A stretch of DNA of 64,000 nt from positions 124,001 through 188,000 of the forward strand of contig CAZTFF010000001.1 of assembly GCA_964612485.1 (NCBI GenBank), given 5' to 3'. Source of the DNA: JAFGNV01 sp964612485. GTDB lineage: Bacteria; Chloroflexota; Anaerolineae; 4572-78; J111. How positions within the stretch are numbered: position 1 is the first letter of the stretch; the number at the start of each line of letters is the position of its first letter. The notes beneath the pieces were generated by a model that was not told the DNA's origin, ran no database searches, and saw only the letters and a program-made list of their open reading frames with translations. Positions 41,905 to 49,696 of this stretch are shown piece after piece. Both the position numbers and the translations under genes were made by a program.

Positions 41905-41969
41905 GGGAAATCCCTACCCTTTCCCTGGGAACCCTCCTTATTGATACTTCCCCAAGACAGGTGTATATT
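41905..41969 (+). promoter_or_regulatory. Regulated promoter C: 36-bp element abutting -35
   Basis: GGGAAATCCC (41905-41914), 12 bp, GGGAACCCTCCTTA (ends 41940), TTGATA (41941-41946), 17 bp, TATATT (41964-41969). It drives the second response regulator. Predicted transcription start near 41976. Confidence 0.82.
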
Positions 41970-42091
41970 GAAAGTAAGAACTATAGTAAGGTAACGATTG
42001 TCATGAGATGGAATGTTAGACAATTCTTATGCCTCCGTCAAGAGGCTTTTTTCATCCATGGGCCTTAACAATCAAAGGAGAGAGAAATGTC

Positions 42092-42718
42092 ATGAAGCCT
42101 ATTCGGATTATCATCGCCGATGATCACGCCGTGATGCGGGCTACTCTACGAGACCTATTAACCGTAGCGCCCGACATCACCGTTGTTGGGGAAGCCATGA
42201 ATGGCATTGAAGCCCTGCATTTTACCAAAATGTTACGCCCCGATATATTACTGCTCGATATGGAAATGCCCGGACTTCGAGGGCCTGATGTTGCGCGACA
42301 ACTTCAAGCCATCAACACTTCAACGCGCATTTTGGTTTTGAGCGCTTACGAAGACAGGCACTATATTCAATCTTTGCTTGATTTTGGCGCTACCGGATAT
42401 TTATTAAAGGGAGAAAACCCGAAAAGGATCTTGGAAGCCATTCGCGGCGTGGCCCGAGGTGAAACAGGCTGGTTCAGCCCTGCGGTGGCCCGTCAAATGC
42501 AACAGACGGCGGGCCAGGAATCTGAGCTATCGCTGGTTAAATGGGAAAAGGAAATATTAAAATTGGTGGTTGAAGGCCAAACCAATCGGGAAATTAGCCA
42601 GAGGCTGGATTTACCGGAAAATATGGTTCAAACCTATCTGGAAACGTTGTTTGCCAAGTTAGGGGTCAACTCCCGCGTTACCGCGGCGATACGGGCCGTA
42701 CGCAACGGCCTGGTATAA
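42092..42718 (+). CDS. NarL/FixJ-family response regulator, paralogue of the preceding one
   Basis: A 208-aa regulator closely similar to its neighbour: IIADDHAVMRATL, DILLLDMEMPGLRG (phospho-Asp), LVLSAYEDRHY, GYLLKGENP, and a LuxR-type C-terminal domain (VKWEKEILKLVVEGQTNREI, ENMVQTYLETLFAKLGVNS). The LuxR motif is altered: LTxRE has become LVKWEKE, and the recognition helix differs (LPENMVQT versus ISEKTVEK), so it may bind another site. ATG 42092 is the only in-frame start behind AAAGGAG (the ATG at 42087 runs into a stop). It has its own promoter with the shared element, so it is likely autoregulated or controlled by the first regulator. Confidence 0.92.
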   Translation: MKPIRIIIADDHAVMRATLRDLLTVAPDITVVGEAMNGIEALHFTKMLRPDILLLDMEMPGLRGPDVARQLQAINTSTRILVLSAYEDRHYIQSLLDFGATGYLLKGENPKRILEAIRGVARGETGWFSPAVARQMQQTAGQESELSLVKWEKEILKLVVEGQTNREISQRLDLPENMVQTYLETLFAKLGVNSRVTAAIRAVRNGLV

Positions 42719-42868
42719 ATTTACAATCTAATTCAAGGGGGCATTGTTTTGAATTCTCACCGCAGGTGACCTTGAAAACCTGTCAGGTCTTGTATTACTG
42801 AGTCTTATTTGTTCTCCACTTTCCTGTTTTTTTATCTATATCTCCTCACGGATTTAGGATTAACTTTC

Positions 42869-44044
42869 TTACGCTTCCTGCAATTGTAGCCATTTGATAA
42901 TATCCCGGCGGCGCAATATACCCCGCAGGTGGCCGTTTTGCATCACCGGCAACTGCCGGACATCTTGCTGCTGCAATTTATTGAGGGCTTCAACTGCCTC
43001 TGCTTCTGGAGTGACCATATTCAATCGGTCTACCGGCGTCATGATCTGCTGAACTGTGGTGGTATCCCAATCATCGCGGGATACGCCGCGAATATCTTCC
43101 AGCGTAACCAATCCCACCAACTGTCCATCTGCTATTACAGGAAATGAATGGTCATCGGTGCCCATGACGTGATCCTGAACCAGGCTGTTTACCGAACTGT
43201 TTGGCTGTACGGTAGGCGGGTTCGAGCGCATTACCTTTTCTACCGGCACATCTTCCAGAACATCTTGAATGACGACTTGCCGGTAACTCTGGTGAGCGGC
43301 ACTGTTGAGGAACCAGCCGATAAAAGCCAGCCACAATCCCCCGATGACGCCGGTTCCAAAAAACGGAACCTGAACCCCAAAAATCATGGCGATACCGGTT
43401 CCGATCAAAATCCAGGCCATGGCCTGCCCAACCCACGAAGCCCAGTGGGTGGCGCGACGCAGGTTGTCGGTAATGGCCCATAAAATCGAGCGCAAAATAC
43501 GTCCCCCGTCAAGCGGAAAGCCGGGAATCAGGTTAAAAACGCCGATCAAAATATTAATTGGCCCCAGCCAAAGTAACAGAGTGGTTACCGGGCTGAGTTG
43601 GGAAAGCTGATTTCCGGGATTGGCCGGGTCAACTTGAAAACTTTCAAATCCGGCGTTGATGCCGGCCAGCATGACAAACAGGATACCCAACACAATACTC
43701 GTAATCGGTCCCACAATCGTAATTAAAAATTCCGCTCGGGGGGAAGGCGGGTGGCGTTGAATATTGGAAACGCCGCCAAAGAGAAACAGCGTAATGCTGC
43801 GCACCGGCACGCCCTGCGCCCGCGCTACCAGGGAATGGGCTAATTCGTGGGCCAGGATCGAGATAAAAAACACAATGGACGCAATCACCGCTGTGCCCCA
43901 GGTGAGGGCCTGGTTCCATTCGGCGTGCGTTTGACCGAATACAAAACCCAAATTCCACGTGACCAGCACAAAGATAAAGATCCAACTCCAATCAATTCTA
44001 ATGTTGATCCCAAAAATCTTGCCAATACTAAAACCGGTTCTCAT
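42869..44044 (-). CDS. Site-2 protease (M50) with two CBS domains
   Basis: A 391-aa integral membrane metalloprotease of the SpoIVFB/Rip-like group. Zinc motif: ISILAHELAHSLVARAQG (HELAH), and NLIPGFPLDGGRILRS supplies the third ligand Asp. About six membrane helices precede a soluble tail of two CBS motifs (VEKVMRSNPPTVQPNS ... FPVIADGQLVGLVTLEDI, and VQQIMTPVDRLN ... LPVMQNGHLRGILRRRDI) that may bind adenine nucleotides. Such proteases cut membrane-bound regulators within the bilayer. Its leader contains an inverted repeat at 44068-44098. It is placed next to the stress regulators. Confidence 0.92.
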   Translation of the reverse strand: MRTGFSIGKIFGINIRIDWSWIFIFVLVTWNLGFVFGQTHAEWNQALTWGTAVIASIVFFISILAHELAHSLVARAQGVPVRSITLFLFGGVSNIQRHPPSPRAEFLITIVGPITSIVLGILFVMLAGINAGFESFQVDPANPGNQLSQLSPVTTLLLWLGPINILIGVFNLIPGFPLDGGRILRSILWAITDNLRRATHWASWVGQAMAWILIGTGIAMIFGVQVPFFGTGVIGGLWLAFIGWFLNSAAHQSYRQVVIQDVLEDVPVEKVMRSNPPTVQPNSSVNSLVQDHVMGTDDHSFPVIADGQLVGLVTLEDIRGVSRDDWDTTTVQQIMTPVDRLNMVTPEAEAVEALNKLQQQDVRQLPVMQNGHLRGILRRRDIIKWLQLQEA

Positions 44045-44067
44045 TTATCATCACCTCGTCTAGTTGA

Positions 44068-44098
44068 ATACCATGATACATTCTCATCCTCATGGTAT
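44068..44098. promoter_or_regulatory. Inverted repeat in the M50 protease leader
   Basis: ATACCATGA (44068-44076) and TCATGGTAT (44090-44098), 9-bp perfect arms 13 bp apart, 24 bases ahead of the start codon. It could be an operator or an mRNA hairpin. The rest of the 44045-44213 gap shows nothing else certain. Confidence 0.5.
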
Positions 44099-44213
44099 CA
44101 TCTCGAAGCGTTCTCGCCTACACCCGTTTGAGCGAATTTTTGATACACTGATTGAGCTATTTTTGGGGGACATATTACCCAGGTGGGCCATATGCTGAAG
44201 AAATACCTTTTTC

Positions 44214-44702
44214 TTAAAAGGTGGGTGGGTTTGAAATTGTCACAAACCAGGTGAAATACACCCAAACGCCCAGCAGCGTGGCCAGCATATACAGGCCGTA
44301 TGAGATGCGCATAAACAGCTTGTAGTTATTGAAACGAAGCGCTTGGGGGATAAGAATAAAGTTGTTGCCCCGCAGCATGACAAACAGGCCAAAAACCAGG
44401 GCTACAATGCCGATGATTCCGTGCGCGGTGGTAACGGCGTAGAAAATGGGCGGGCGCTCTCCCATAAAATCTCTGAGGATGAAATCCCGAAATGGCAGGA
44501 TCATCATCCATAATACGAGAAGCGCGTTCAGCGTTACGGCGGTGGTTTGCACCCACCGGTGCGCTTGATAGTGGCCTTTGACGGCCAGGTAAACCCCCAC
44601 GGTAAATAAAATCGCCACAATCAGGCTGATTACCAGGGTCATATCTGCGGCAAAGTTTGCGTTGGTGCCCAAAAAACCGGGCAGATGGAGTATTTGGTTC
44701 AT
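44214..44702 (-). CDS. DUF420-like membrane protein
   Basis: A 162-aa protein with about four to five membrane helices (LVISLIVAILFTVGVYLAVK, VTLNALLVLWMMILPF, TAHGIIGIVALVFGLFVML, YKLFMRISYGLYMLATLLGV). His in KGHYQAHRWVQT, THAHG-like TTAHG and the conserved YGLYM are in keeping with DUF420 proteins, some of which (CtaM) assist cytochrome oxidase assembly. No oxidase gene is nearby. It is followed by a short gap and precedes the 14-gene biosynthetic run, but faces the same direction. Confidence 0.7.
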   Translation of the reverse strand: MNQILHLPGFLGTNANFAADMTLVISLIVAILFTVGVYLAVKGHYQAHRWVQTTAVTLNALLVLWMMILPFRDFILRDFMGERPPIFYAVTTAHGIIGIVALVFGLFVMLRGNNFILIPQALRFNNYKLFMRISYGLYMLATLLGVWVYFTWFVTISNPPTF

Positions 44703-44771
44703 TGCCCCTCCTCGTATGATGGCAGCATCGAGTTTGTTTGGAGATTATAGCGTGACGAATTGTGCTGTCAA

Positions 44772-45719
44772 TTAAGCTCCGGCCCGACCTACAAAATCAA
44801 GCTGGTGGGCGATGTAAATTAATTCTCCGGACTCGATTTGGGCGTGGCGTTGGTTGATCCAATCGGCAAACTGATGGGGGATCAGATCAGGATGATGGGC
44901 TAAGGCTGTATGGATGGTGTGGATGATGAAATGCAGAAAGTAGGCTTCGTCGGCGGGGTAGCCGGCGGCAGGGTAGCCGGCGGCGTGAGGAAAGACGACC
45001 CAATCGGAGCTTCCGGCGGTGAGCAACATGGCCCCGGCGGCCCGAATGTAGTCAAAAAGATGGCGGCCGGTTTGGCTATCGCCGGAGGGTTGGTTATTTC
45101 TCAGTCGTTGATCCATAGTTTCATGATAAAGCCGCTCAATGTAGGCATCGTACGAGGGGTCAATTTCCGGCTGCAAAATGGTGCCGCCATCGAAAACAAG
45201 CGTAAAGTAGAAAAGGCTCTCGGGCTTCAACAGCGAGAGCAGATGGGGGAGGGTGGTAGGTACATCCACCAGATCAATAAAGGCGTGGGCCACCAACAGG
45301 TCCCAGGTATGGCGGTGCTGTTCCCGCGCGATAAAATCGAACAGATCGATGGTTTCCGGGATAACGGTGATGCTTTGGCCGCTCCGGTGCAGGCGGAACC
45401 GGTGGGGGCCTTCATCGGCCAGAGCAAAGCGGTGGGAAATAGCCCACTGCGCCAATCGATGGCGGATTTCATCAATGTTCTCGGCCTGGGTATCGATGGC
45501 GGTGTAGGTGGCGTGGGCCAGCAGGTCCCATTCCAGCATGCGCTCGATCATCGTGCCGATGCCGGCCCCAACTTCCAACACGCGCAGGGGTGTTTCCGGG
45601 GTGGCATCGGGTAAATGGTGCTGCAAGCTCTGCCAGACGTGCCGGTTGAGCGCGCGATCATCGACACTTTTTTTGGCGGCCAGATAGCGGGTAAAACTGT
45701 AAACGGTGGGAAGCGTCAT
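44772..45719 (-). CDS. Class I SAM-dependent methyltransferase
   Basis: A 315-aa methyltransferase-like protein. The SAM-binding glycine motif LRVLEVGAGIGTMIERML is followed by TYTAIDTQAENIDEI (acidic residue after strand 2) and LLVAHAFIDLVDVPTTLP (strand 4 region). The C-terminal half is family-specific, with a Phe/His-rich ending. It is the final gene of the 14-gene run, with only 1 bp between it and the preceding glycosyltransferase stop. The substrate may be the product of the neighbouring T-fold/GT pathway; this is inferred from position. Confidence 0.8.
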   Translation of the reverse strand: MTLPTVYSFTRYLAAKKSVDDRALNRHVWQSLQHHLPDATPETPLRVLEVGAGIGTMIERMLEWDLLAHATYTAIDTQAENIDEIRHRLAQWAISHRFALADEGPHRFRLHRSGQSITVIPETIDLFDFIAREQHRHTWDLLVAHAFIDLVDVPTTLPHLLSLLKPESLFYFTLVFDGGTILQPEIDPSYDAYIERLYHETMDQRLRNNQPSGDSQTGRHLFDYIRAAGAMLLTAGSSDWVVFPHAAGYPAAGYPADEAYFLHFIIHTIHTALAHHPDLIPHQFADWINQRHAQIESGELIYIAHQLDFVGRAGA

Positions 45720-45720
45720 T

Positions 45721-46800
45721 TTAATTCACCCAATCCCATAAAAATTGCCGGATGCGCGCGGTGCTGTTGTGCCAGGTGGGATGCGCCTCGTACCGCTGGC
45801 GGGCGGCGATGCTCATTTGCAGCAGGCAGGTGCGGTCCTGGCTTAATGTTTTGATGGCTTCCCCCAGCGCGTCGGGGTCGTCTGGCGGAACCAGGAAGCC
45901 GTTTTCACCGTCGGAGATGATTTCGCGGGCAGCGCCGGCAGTCGAGGCGATGGCCGGCAGGCCAAACCCCATGCCTTCCAGGTAAACGATGCCAAACCCT
46001 TCGTAAGACGAGGGCATAATCAGCACATCGCTGTGGGCCAGCCGTACCGCTAACTCGGCATCGTTCAATGTGCCGGCCAGGTTTACTTTTTCCTTGAGGC
46101 CGTTGCGGCTGATCTGCTGCCGGATAAATTCTACATAAATAGGATCGCCGGTTAAATTGCCAACCACGTCTAAATCCCAGCTATCACGCGGCAGGCGCGC
46201 CAGCGCGGCCAGCAGAATATGCAGGCGTTTCCTTTCGGTGAGGGTGCCCAGAAATATAATTTGCAGCGGGCCGGGCTTTTGGGCGCGGTAGGAGATTTGT
46301 TCAAAGGTGATGGTACCGCGCAGGCGATTCCCGGCGGGGTAGGCTACTACGTTTCTGGTTTCGGTGCCCAGTAAATTTTCTACCACGCTGCGGGTGGTTT
46401 GGCTGTTAAAAATAAAACCATCGATACTGTTCAGATAGTGTTTTTCTATCCAGCGATAGAGCCGGTTTTCCCAGGCGGGGCGGGTCTCGCTGCAACGGAG
46501 ATGGTGGACAATAGAAATGAGCGGATAGGGCTTATGGCTTTGTAAATGTCGATTGAGCCAGAATAGCGAAGGGTGGTTGAGTTCATCTTGCAGCAGCACA
46601 TCCAGCGAAGTAGACTCGAGCCGGCGTCGCAATGATTTGGAAAAGTTATCGCGCAGGTGGCGGCTGTAGTCTCGTGGGAGTAAAGAGATGATGTCGACAA
46701 AATCACCCTGCCGGCGCAAATACTCTACCAGCATCCGGTCGTAAAGATACCCCCCGGAAACTGTATTTAAACTGCCATAGATAATCAGCCCGACGCGCAC
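45721..46800 (-). CDS. GT4-family glycosyltransferase
   Basis: A 359-aa GT-B glycosyltransferase of the GT4/RfaB type: N-terminal VGLIIYGSLNTVSGGYLYDR, a donor-side LQIIFLGTLTERKRLHILLA, and the EX7E motif in PSSYEGFGIVYLEGMGFGLP. A GTG at 46800 behind GAGGT fits the start; the ATG further upstream would put 31 unlikely residues into the T-fold gene's end. It lies 22 bp after that gene. Sugar donor and acceptor unknown; a pterin-type or lipid-linked acceptor is possible from context. Confidence 0.87.
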   Translation of the reverse strand: MRVGLIIYGSLNTVSGGYLYDRMLVEYLRRQGDFVDIISLLPRDYSRHLRDNFSKSLRRRLESTSLDVLLQDELNHPSLFWLNRHLQSHKPYPLISIVHHLRCSETRPAWENRLYRWIEKHYLNSIDGFIFNSQTTRSVVENLLGTETRNVVAYPAGNRLRGTITFEQISYRAQKPGPLQIIFLGTLTERKRLHILLAALARLPRDSWDLDVVGNLTGDPIYVEFIRQQISRNGLKEKVNLAGTLNDAELAVRLAHSDVLIMPSSYEGFGIVYLEGMGFGLPAIASTAGAAREIISDGENGFLVPPDDPDALGEAIKTLSQDRTCLLQMSIAARQRYEAHPTWHNSTARIRQFLWDWVN

Positions 46801-46822
46801 CTGTACCTCACTGCGGAATATC

Positions 46823-47215
46823 TTAGCGACCGTTTTGATCGACCTTTTGCCGGTAACTGGCCCAGGCAATATCATTTTCCCAAATTTTGACACAGATGCT
46901 GCTCAAATTGGGAGCCTGGATCCGTTCGGCCAGGGCCTGGCAAAAAATACGGCTGAAATGTTCGATACTGGGATTCAGCCCCTCAAATTCAGGCAAGTCG
47001 TTCAGCGTTTGATCCCGAAAATGGGCTACCAGCCCCTCAAGGTTTTTTTCAATGTCAACAATATCCACCAGATAGCCATGCTGATCAAGCGTGGCGCCCT
47101 CCAGTTGAACCTCCACCCGGTAGTGATGAGAGTGCCAATCGTTCTCCGCCCCCCAATCTCCGCCAATGAGAAAATGTTGGGCTACAAAATCGCGGGAAAC
47201 AGCAACGGTGTACAT
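46823..47215 (-). CDS. PTPS/QueD-family T-fold enzyme, PTPS-III-like
   Basis: A 130-aa T-fold protein of the 6-pyruvoyl-tetrahydropterin synthase family. Zinc ligands are His14 (VAQHF), His28 and His30 (WHSHHY); the pterin-binding Glu is in VKIWENDIAWASY. The catalytic Cys of QueD/PTPS, four residues before the first His of the HxH pair, is replaced by Glu24. That replacement defines the PTPS-III type, which in some organisms makes 6-hydroxymethyl-dihydropterin in place of FolB. Here it sits among a GTP cyclohydrolase II, a RIB7-like reductase and a dehydrogenase. The QueD label alone would be unsafe. Confidence 0.85.
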   Translation of the reverse strand: MYTVAVSRDFVAQHFLIGGDWGAENDWHSHHYRVEVQLEGATLDQHGYLVDIVDIEKNLEGLVAHFRDQTLNDLPEFEGLNPSIEHFSRIFCQALAERIQAPNLSSICVKIWENDIAWASYRQKVDQNGR

Positions 47216-47235
47216 AGTTGGATGCTCCTTTTACA

Positions 47236-47335
47236 GGGTAGCAAGGTGGCAAAGTAACAGGGGAGCAAGGGAGCAGAAAAGACAATGTCGCTTGTGCTAC
47301 TCTGCTACTCTGCTGCCTTGCTACGTGCTACCTTG
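47236..47335. repeat. Inverted repeat of GTAGCAAGG units spanning a gene end
   Basis: The left arm is built from GGGTAGCAAGGTGGCAAAGT and GGGGAGCAAGGGAGCAG; the right arm reversed reads CAAGGTAGCACGTAGCAAGG. It overlaps the last codons and the stop of the dehydrogenase gene (stop at 47321). Confidence 0.65.
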
Positions 47336-48361
47336 TCCGTAAGTTAACACCACCTGAATAGCCTGTTCCGGCTGTTGGTCCAGCAGCCGGTATGCCTCGT
47401 CCGCCTGGTCGATGGGAAAGCGATGGGTGATGAGTTGGCCTGGTTGAATCTGCCGGATTATATCCCAGGCAACATTCAATCGGCGGGTTTTGCTCCAGCG
47501 CCCGCCCAGGCTGGGGGTCAAACTGCTCACCTGGCTGCTGATGAGCCGGATGCGGCTGCGATGAAAGCGCCCGCCCAGGTTCAACGCGGCCTGTTTTTGG
47601 CCGTACCAGGAGCCGATCACCACCCGTCCGTCAAAACCGGTGATTTCCAGAGCTTGATTCAGGGCCGCCGGACTGCCGGATAACTCGTAAGTGAGGTCGG
47701 CGCCATCGTACAGCGTTTTGGCTTTGAGCGCGTCTCGGAGGCGTTCAAGGGTGTTGGCTTCTGCCGGGTCCAGGCTGGATAACGCGCCCAGGGATAGCGA
47801 TGTCTTGCGGCGCAGGGTGCAATTGTCAACCGTGATCAAGGTGTTTAAAGGATACTGCGATAAGAGGGCTGTGGTCAATAGCCCAACAATACCCTGTCCA
47901 AACACAACCACGTTTTCGCCTATAAGGGGGTGGCCGTCGAGCATAAAATTAACGGCGGTTTCCATATTGGGCAGAAAAACGGCTTCTGTGGGTGTGATAC
48001 CGGCCGGTACCGGATGCAGTTCAACCGGCGCGGCCAAAAAATGGCTCTGGTGGGGTTGGAATGAAAATACCAGCCGATCCTGCCACATAGAGGAAACATC
48101 CGGCCCTAACCCAATCACCCGGCCCACTGCGGCGTATCCATATTTTAACGGATAGTTGAATGTCTCGTCAAGCGCGGTGATGGTTTCGTCGAGGGGCACA
48201 TCGGTGGGAAATTGGCCCCGGTAAATGAGCAGCTCGGTGCCGGGGCTGATGGCCGAAAGCTGCGTTTGCACCAAAACTTGCCCGGTGTCAGGTGGCGCAA
48301 TGTCTTCTTCGCGTAGTTCAACTTGTTGGGGTGCGGTAAAGTAAACAGCGCGTCGTTTCAT
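47321..48361 (-). CDS. MDR-family dehydrogenase, BchC-like
   Basis: A 346-aa medium-chain dehydrogenase/reductase. N-terminal SAISPGTELLIYRGQFPTDV, then YPLKYGYAAVGRVIGLGPDV, resemble BchC, which oxidises a hydroxyethyl group in bacteriochlorophyll synthesis. The NAD(P)-binding Rossmann motif is VVFGQGIVGLLTTALLSQ. The structural-zinc cysteine cluster is lacking. There are no other chlorophyll genes here; the position in the pterin-like run suggests another substrate. The start overlaps the RIB7-like stop (4 bp). The last residues and stop lie in the 47236-47335 repeat. Confidence 0.82.
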   Translation of the reverse strand: MKRRAVYFTAPQQVELREEDIAPPDTGQVLVQTQLSAISPGTELLIYRGQFPTDVPLDETITALDETFNYPLKYGYAAVGRVIGLGPDVSSMWQDRLVFSFQPHQSHFLAAPVELHPVPAGITPTEAVFLPNMETAVNFMLDGHPLIGENVVVFGQGIVGLLTTALLSQYPLNTLITVDNCTLRRKTSLSLGALSSLDPAEANTLERLRDALKAKTLYDGADLTYELSGSPAALNQALEITGFDGRVVIGSWYGQKQAALNLGGRFHRSRIRLISSQVSSLTPSLGGRWSKTRRLNVAWDIIRQIQPGQLITHRFPIDQADEAYRLLDQQPEQAIQVVLTYGQGST

Positions 48362-49056
48362 GCTGACCTCGGAGGCATATCGCCAGATAGGATGAGGTCT
48401 TTCCCCAGGCGCTCAGCCTGCAAACCGCGCAAAGGGAGCGGGTGTTCCAGATGACGAACGGCCCGTAGGCCGCCCAGATAAACCGGCGCGATGGTTACGA
48501 TAACCCGGTCAACCAGCCCCGCCGACAGAAAACTGGTAATGATGCCGGCGCCGCCTTCAACCATTAAAGTATCGATGCCCAGCGCGCCCAATTGCGCCGT
48601 CAAATGGGTTAGATCAACCCGATTTTCCGATGCGGGGATGGGCCATACGCTTGCGCCCGCCGCTTCCAGTTTTTGCCGCGCCAGAGGGTCGGCTTGTTCG
48701 GTAGTGAAAATCCACGGATAGGGCGGGGCCTGTAACAGGTTGGCATTTAAGGGGAACCGCAGCCGGCTATCAACAATGACCGGCTGCGGATCAGGGCCAT
48801 CGAGTCCCCGCACTGTTAAACGCGGATCATCGGCCAGAACCGTGCCAATCCCCACTAAAATTGCCTCGTGCGCGGCCCTCAGTTGGTGGGTCAGCTTGAG
48901 CGATTCCGGGCCGCTCAACAGAAACGGTTGGCCTGGACGGGCCGCAATACAGCCGTCCAGGCTTTGGGCGTAACTGAGCGTAACAAAGGGCCGCCCGGTG
49001 CGGCGGCGATGTGTTGTGGCTTCGTCAGGCAGCAGCTTTGTCTTTCCCGTTTTCAT
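48358..49056 (-). CDS. RibD C-terminal/RIB7-type reductase
   Basis: A 232-aa dihydrofolate-reductase-like protein of the RibD_C family: FVTLSYAQSLDGCIAA, GIGTVLADDPRLTVR, PQPVIVDSRLRFPLNA, LMVEGGAGIITSFL and APVYLGGLRA. It lacks the N-terminal deaminase domain of bifunctional RibD. In archaea and fungi the stand-alone form reduces the ribosylamino-pyrimidinone 5'-phosphate made by GTP cyclohydrolase II to the ribityl compound. It overlaps the ribA stop region by 32 bp and the dehydrogenase start by 4 bp, pointing to tight coupling. Confidence 0.88.
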   Translation of the reverse strand: MKTGKTKLLPDEATTHRRRTGRPFVTLSYAQSLDGCIAARPGQPFLLSGPESLKLTHQLRAAHEAILVGIGTVLADDPRLTVRGLDGPDPQPVIVDSRLRFPLNANLLQAPPYPWIFTTEQADPLARQKLEAAGASVWPIPASENRVDLTHLTAQLGALGIDTLMVEGGAGIITSFLSAGLVDRVIVTIAPVYLGGLRAVRHLEHPLPLRGLQAERLGKDLILSGDMPPRSA

Positions 49057-49684
49057 GGCCGGTTACCACCAGATCAGGTGCGGTGTGCAAATTCAAGAGA
49101 TGGTTCATCCGTTGGACTTTGGTCCTCAAGTAATGGGCATTTTCTGATGTTACTTGTGGGTGCAGCGGGACCCGGTTACTCACCGAGACTCCCAGCTTTT
49201 GCAGGCTGTCGATTTTTTCCGGGTTGTTGGTGAGCAACTGGACCGATTTTACACCCAGATCATTCAAAATGAGCGCCGCCACCGAATAATCCCGTTCATC
49301 CGGCTGGTGGCCCAGCATTACATTCGCGTCCACCGTATCGTAACCCTCATCTTGCAGGTTGTAGGCCCGTAATTTTTCAATCAAGCCGATGCCCCGCCCC
49401 TCCTGGCGCAGGTAGAGCACAATGCCCTGCCCTTCGCGGGCAATCAACTGCATGGCCCGGCGGAGCTGCTCGCCGCAATCGCAGCGCAAAGAGCCGAGTA
49501 CATCGCCGGTGAAACATTCGGAATGGATGCGGGTTAAAATATGCCGCCGCTCCGAGACCTCGCCCAGGATCAAAGCCAGGTGTTCTTTATCATCTTGATT
49601 GGTCTGGTAAACACACAATCTGAATTCACCGTCCGGGGTAGGGATGCGGGCGCAAGCCGCTTCGGTAATTTTGATGTTGTTCAT
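49025..49684 (-). CDS. ribA: GTP cyclohydrolase II
   Basis: A 219-aa GTP cyclohydrolase II, which converts GTP to the 2,5-diamino-6-ribosylamino-pyrimidinone 5'-phosphate plus formate and pyrophosphate. The zinc motif CFTGDVLGSLRCDCGEQL and the catalytic stretch YLRQEGRGIGLIEKLRAYNL are complete, followed by LLTNNPEKID. It is the single-domain form, without a RibB domain. No ribB, ribH or ribE is adjacent, so it may serve a side pathway instead of, or besides, riboflavin synthesis. The spacer to the upstream membrane protein is 12 bp. Confidence 0.94.
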   Translation of the reverse strand: MNNIKITEAACARIPTPDGEFRLCVYQTNQDDKEHLALILGEVSERRHILTRIHSECFTGDVLGSLRCDCGEQLRRAMQLIAREGQGIVLYLRQEGRGIGLIEKLRAYNLQDEGYDTVDANVMLGHQPDERDYSVAALILNDLGVKSVQLLTNNPEKIDSLQKLGVSVSNRVPLHPQVTSENAHYLRTKVQRMNHLLNLHTAPDLVVTGHENGKDKAAA

Positions 49685-49696
49685 TATCTGTATCCG

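Noticed and set aside
42760..42795. Imperfect inverted repeat (GACCTTGA ... TCAGGTC) after the second response regulator
   Set aside because: Short and interrupted; may be a weak terminator or decayed repeat but not strong enough to list as a feature.
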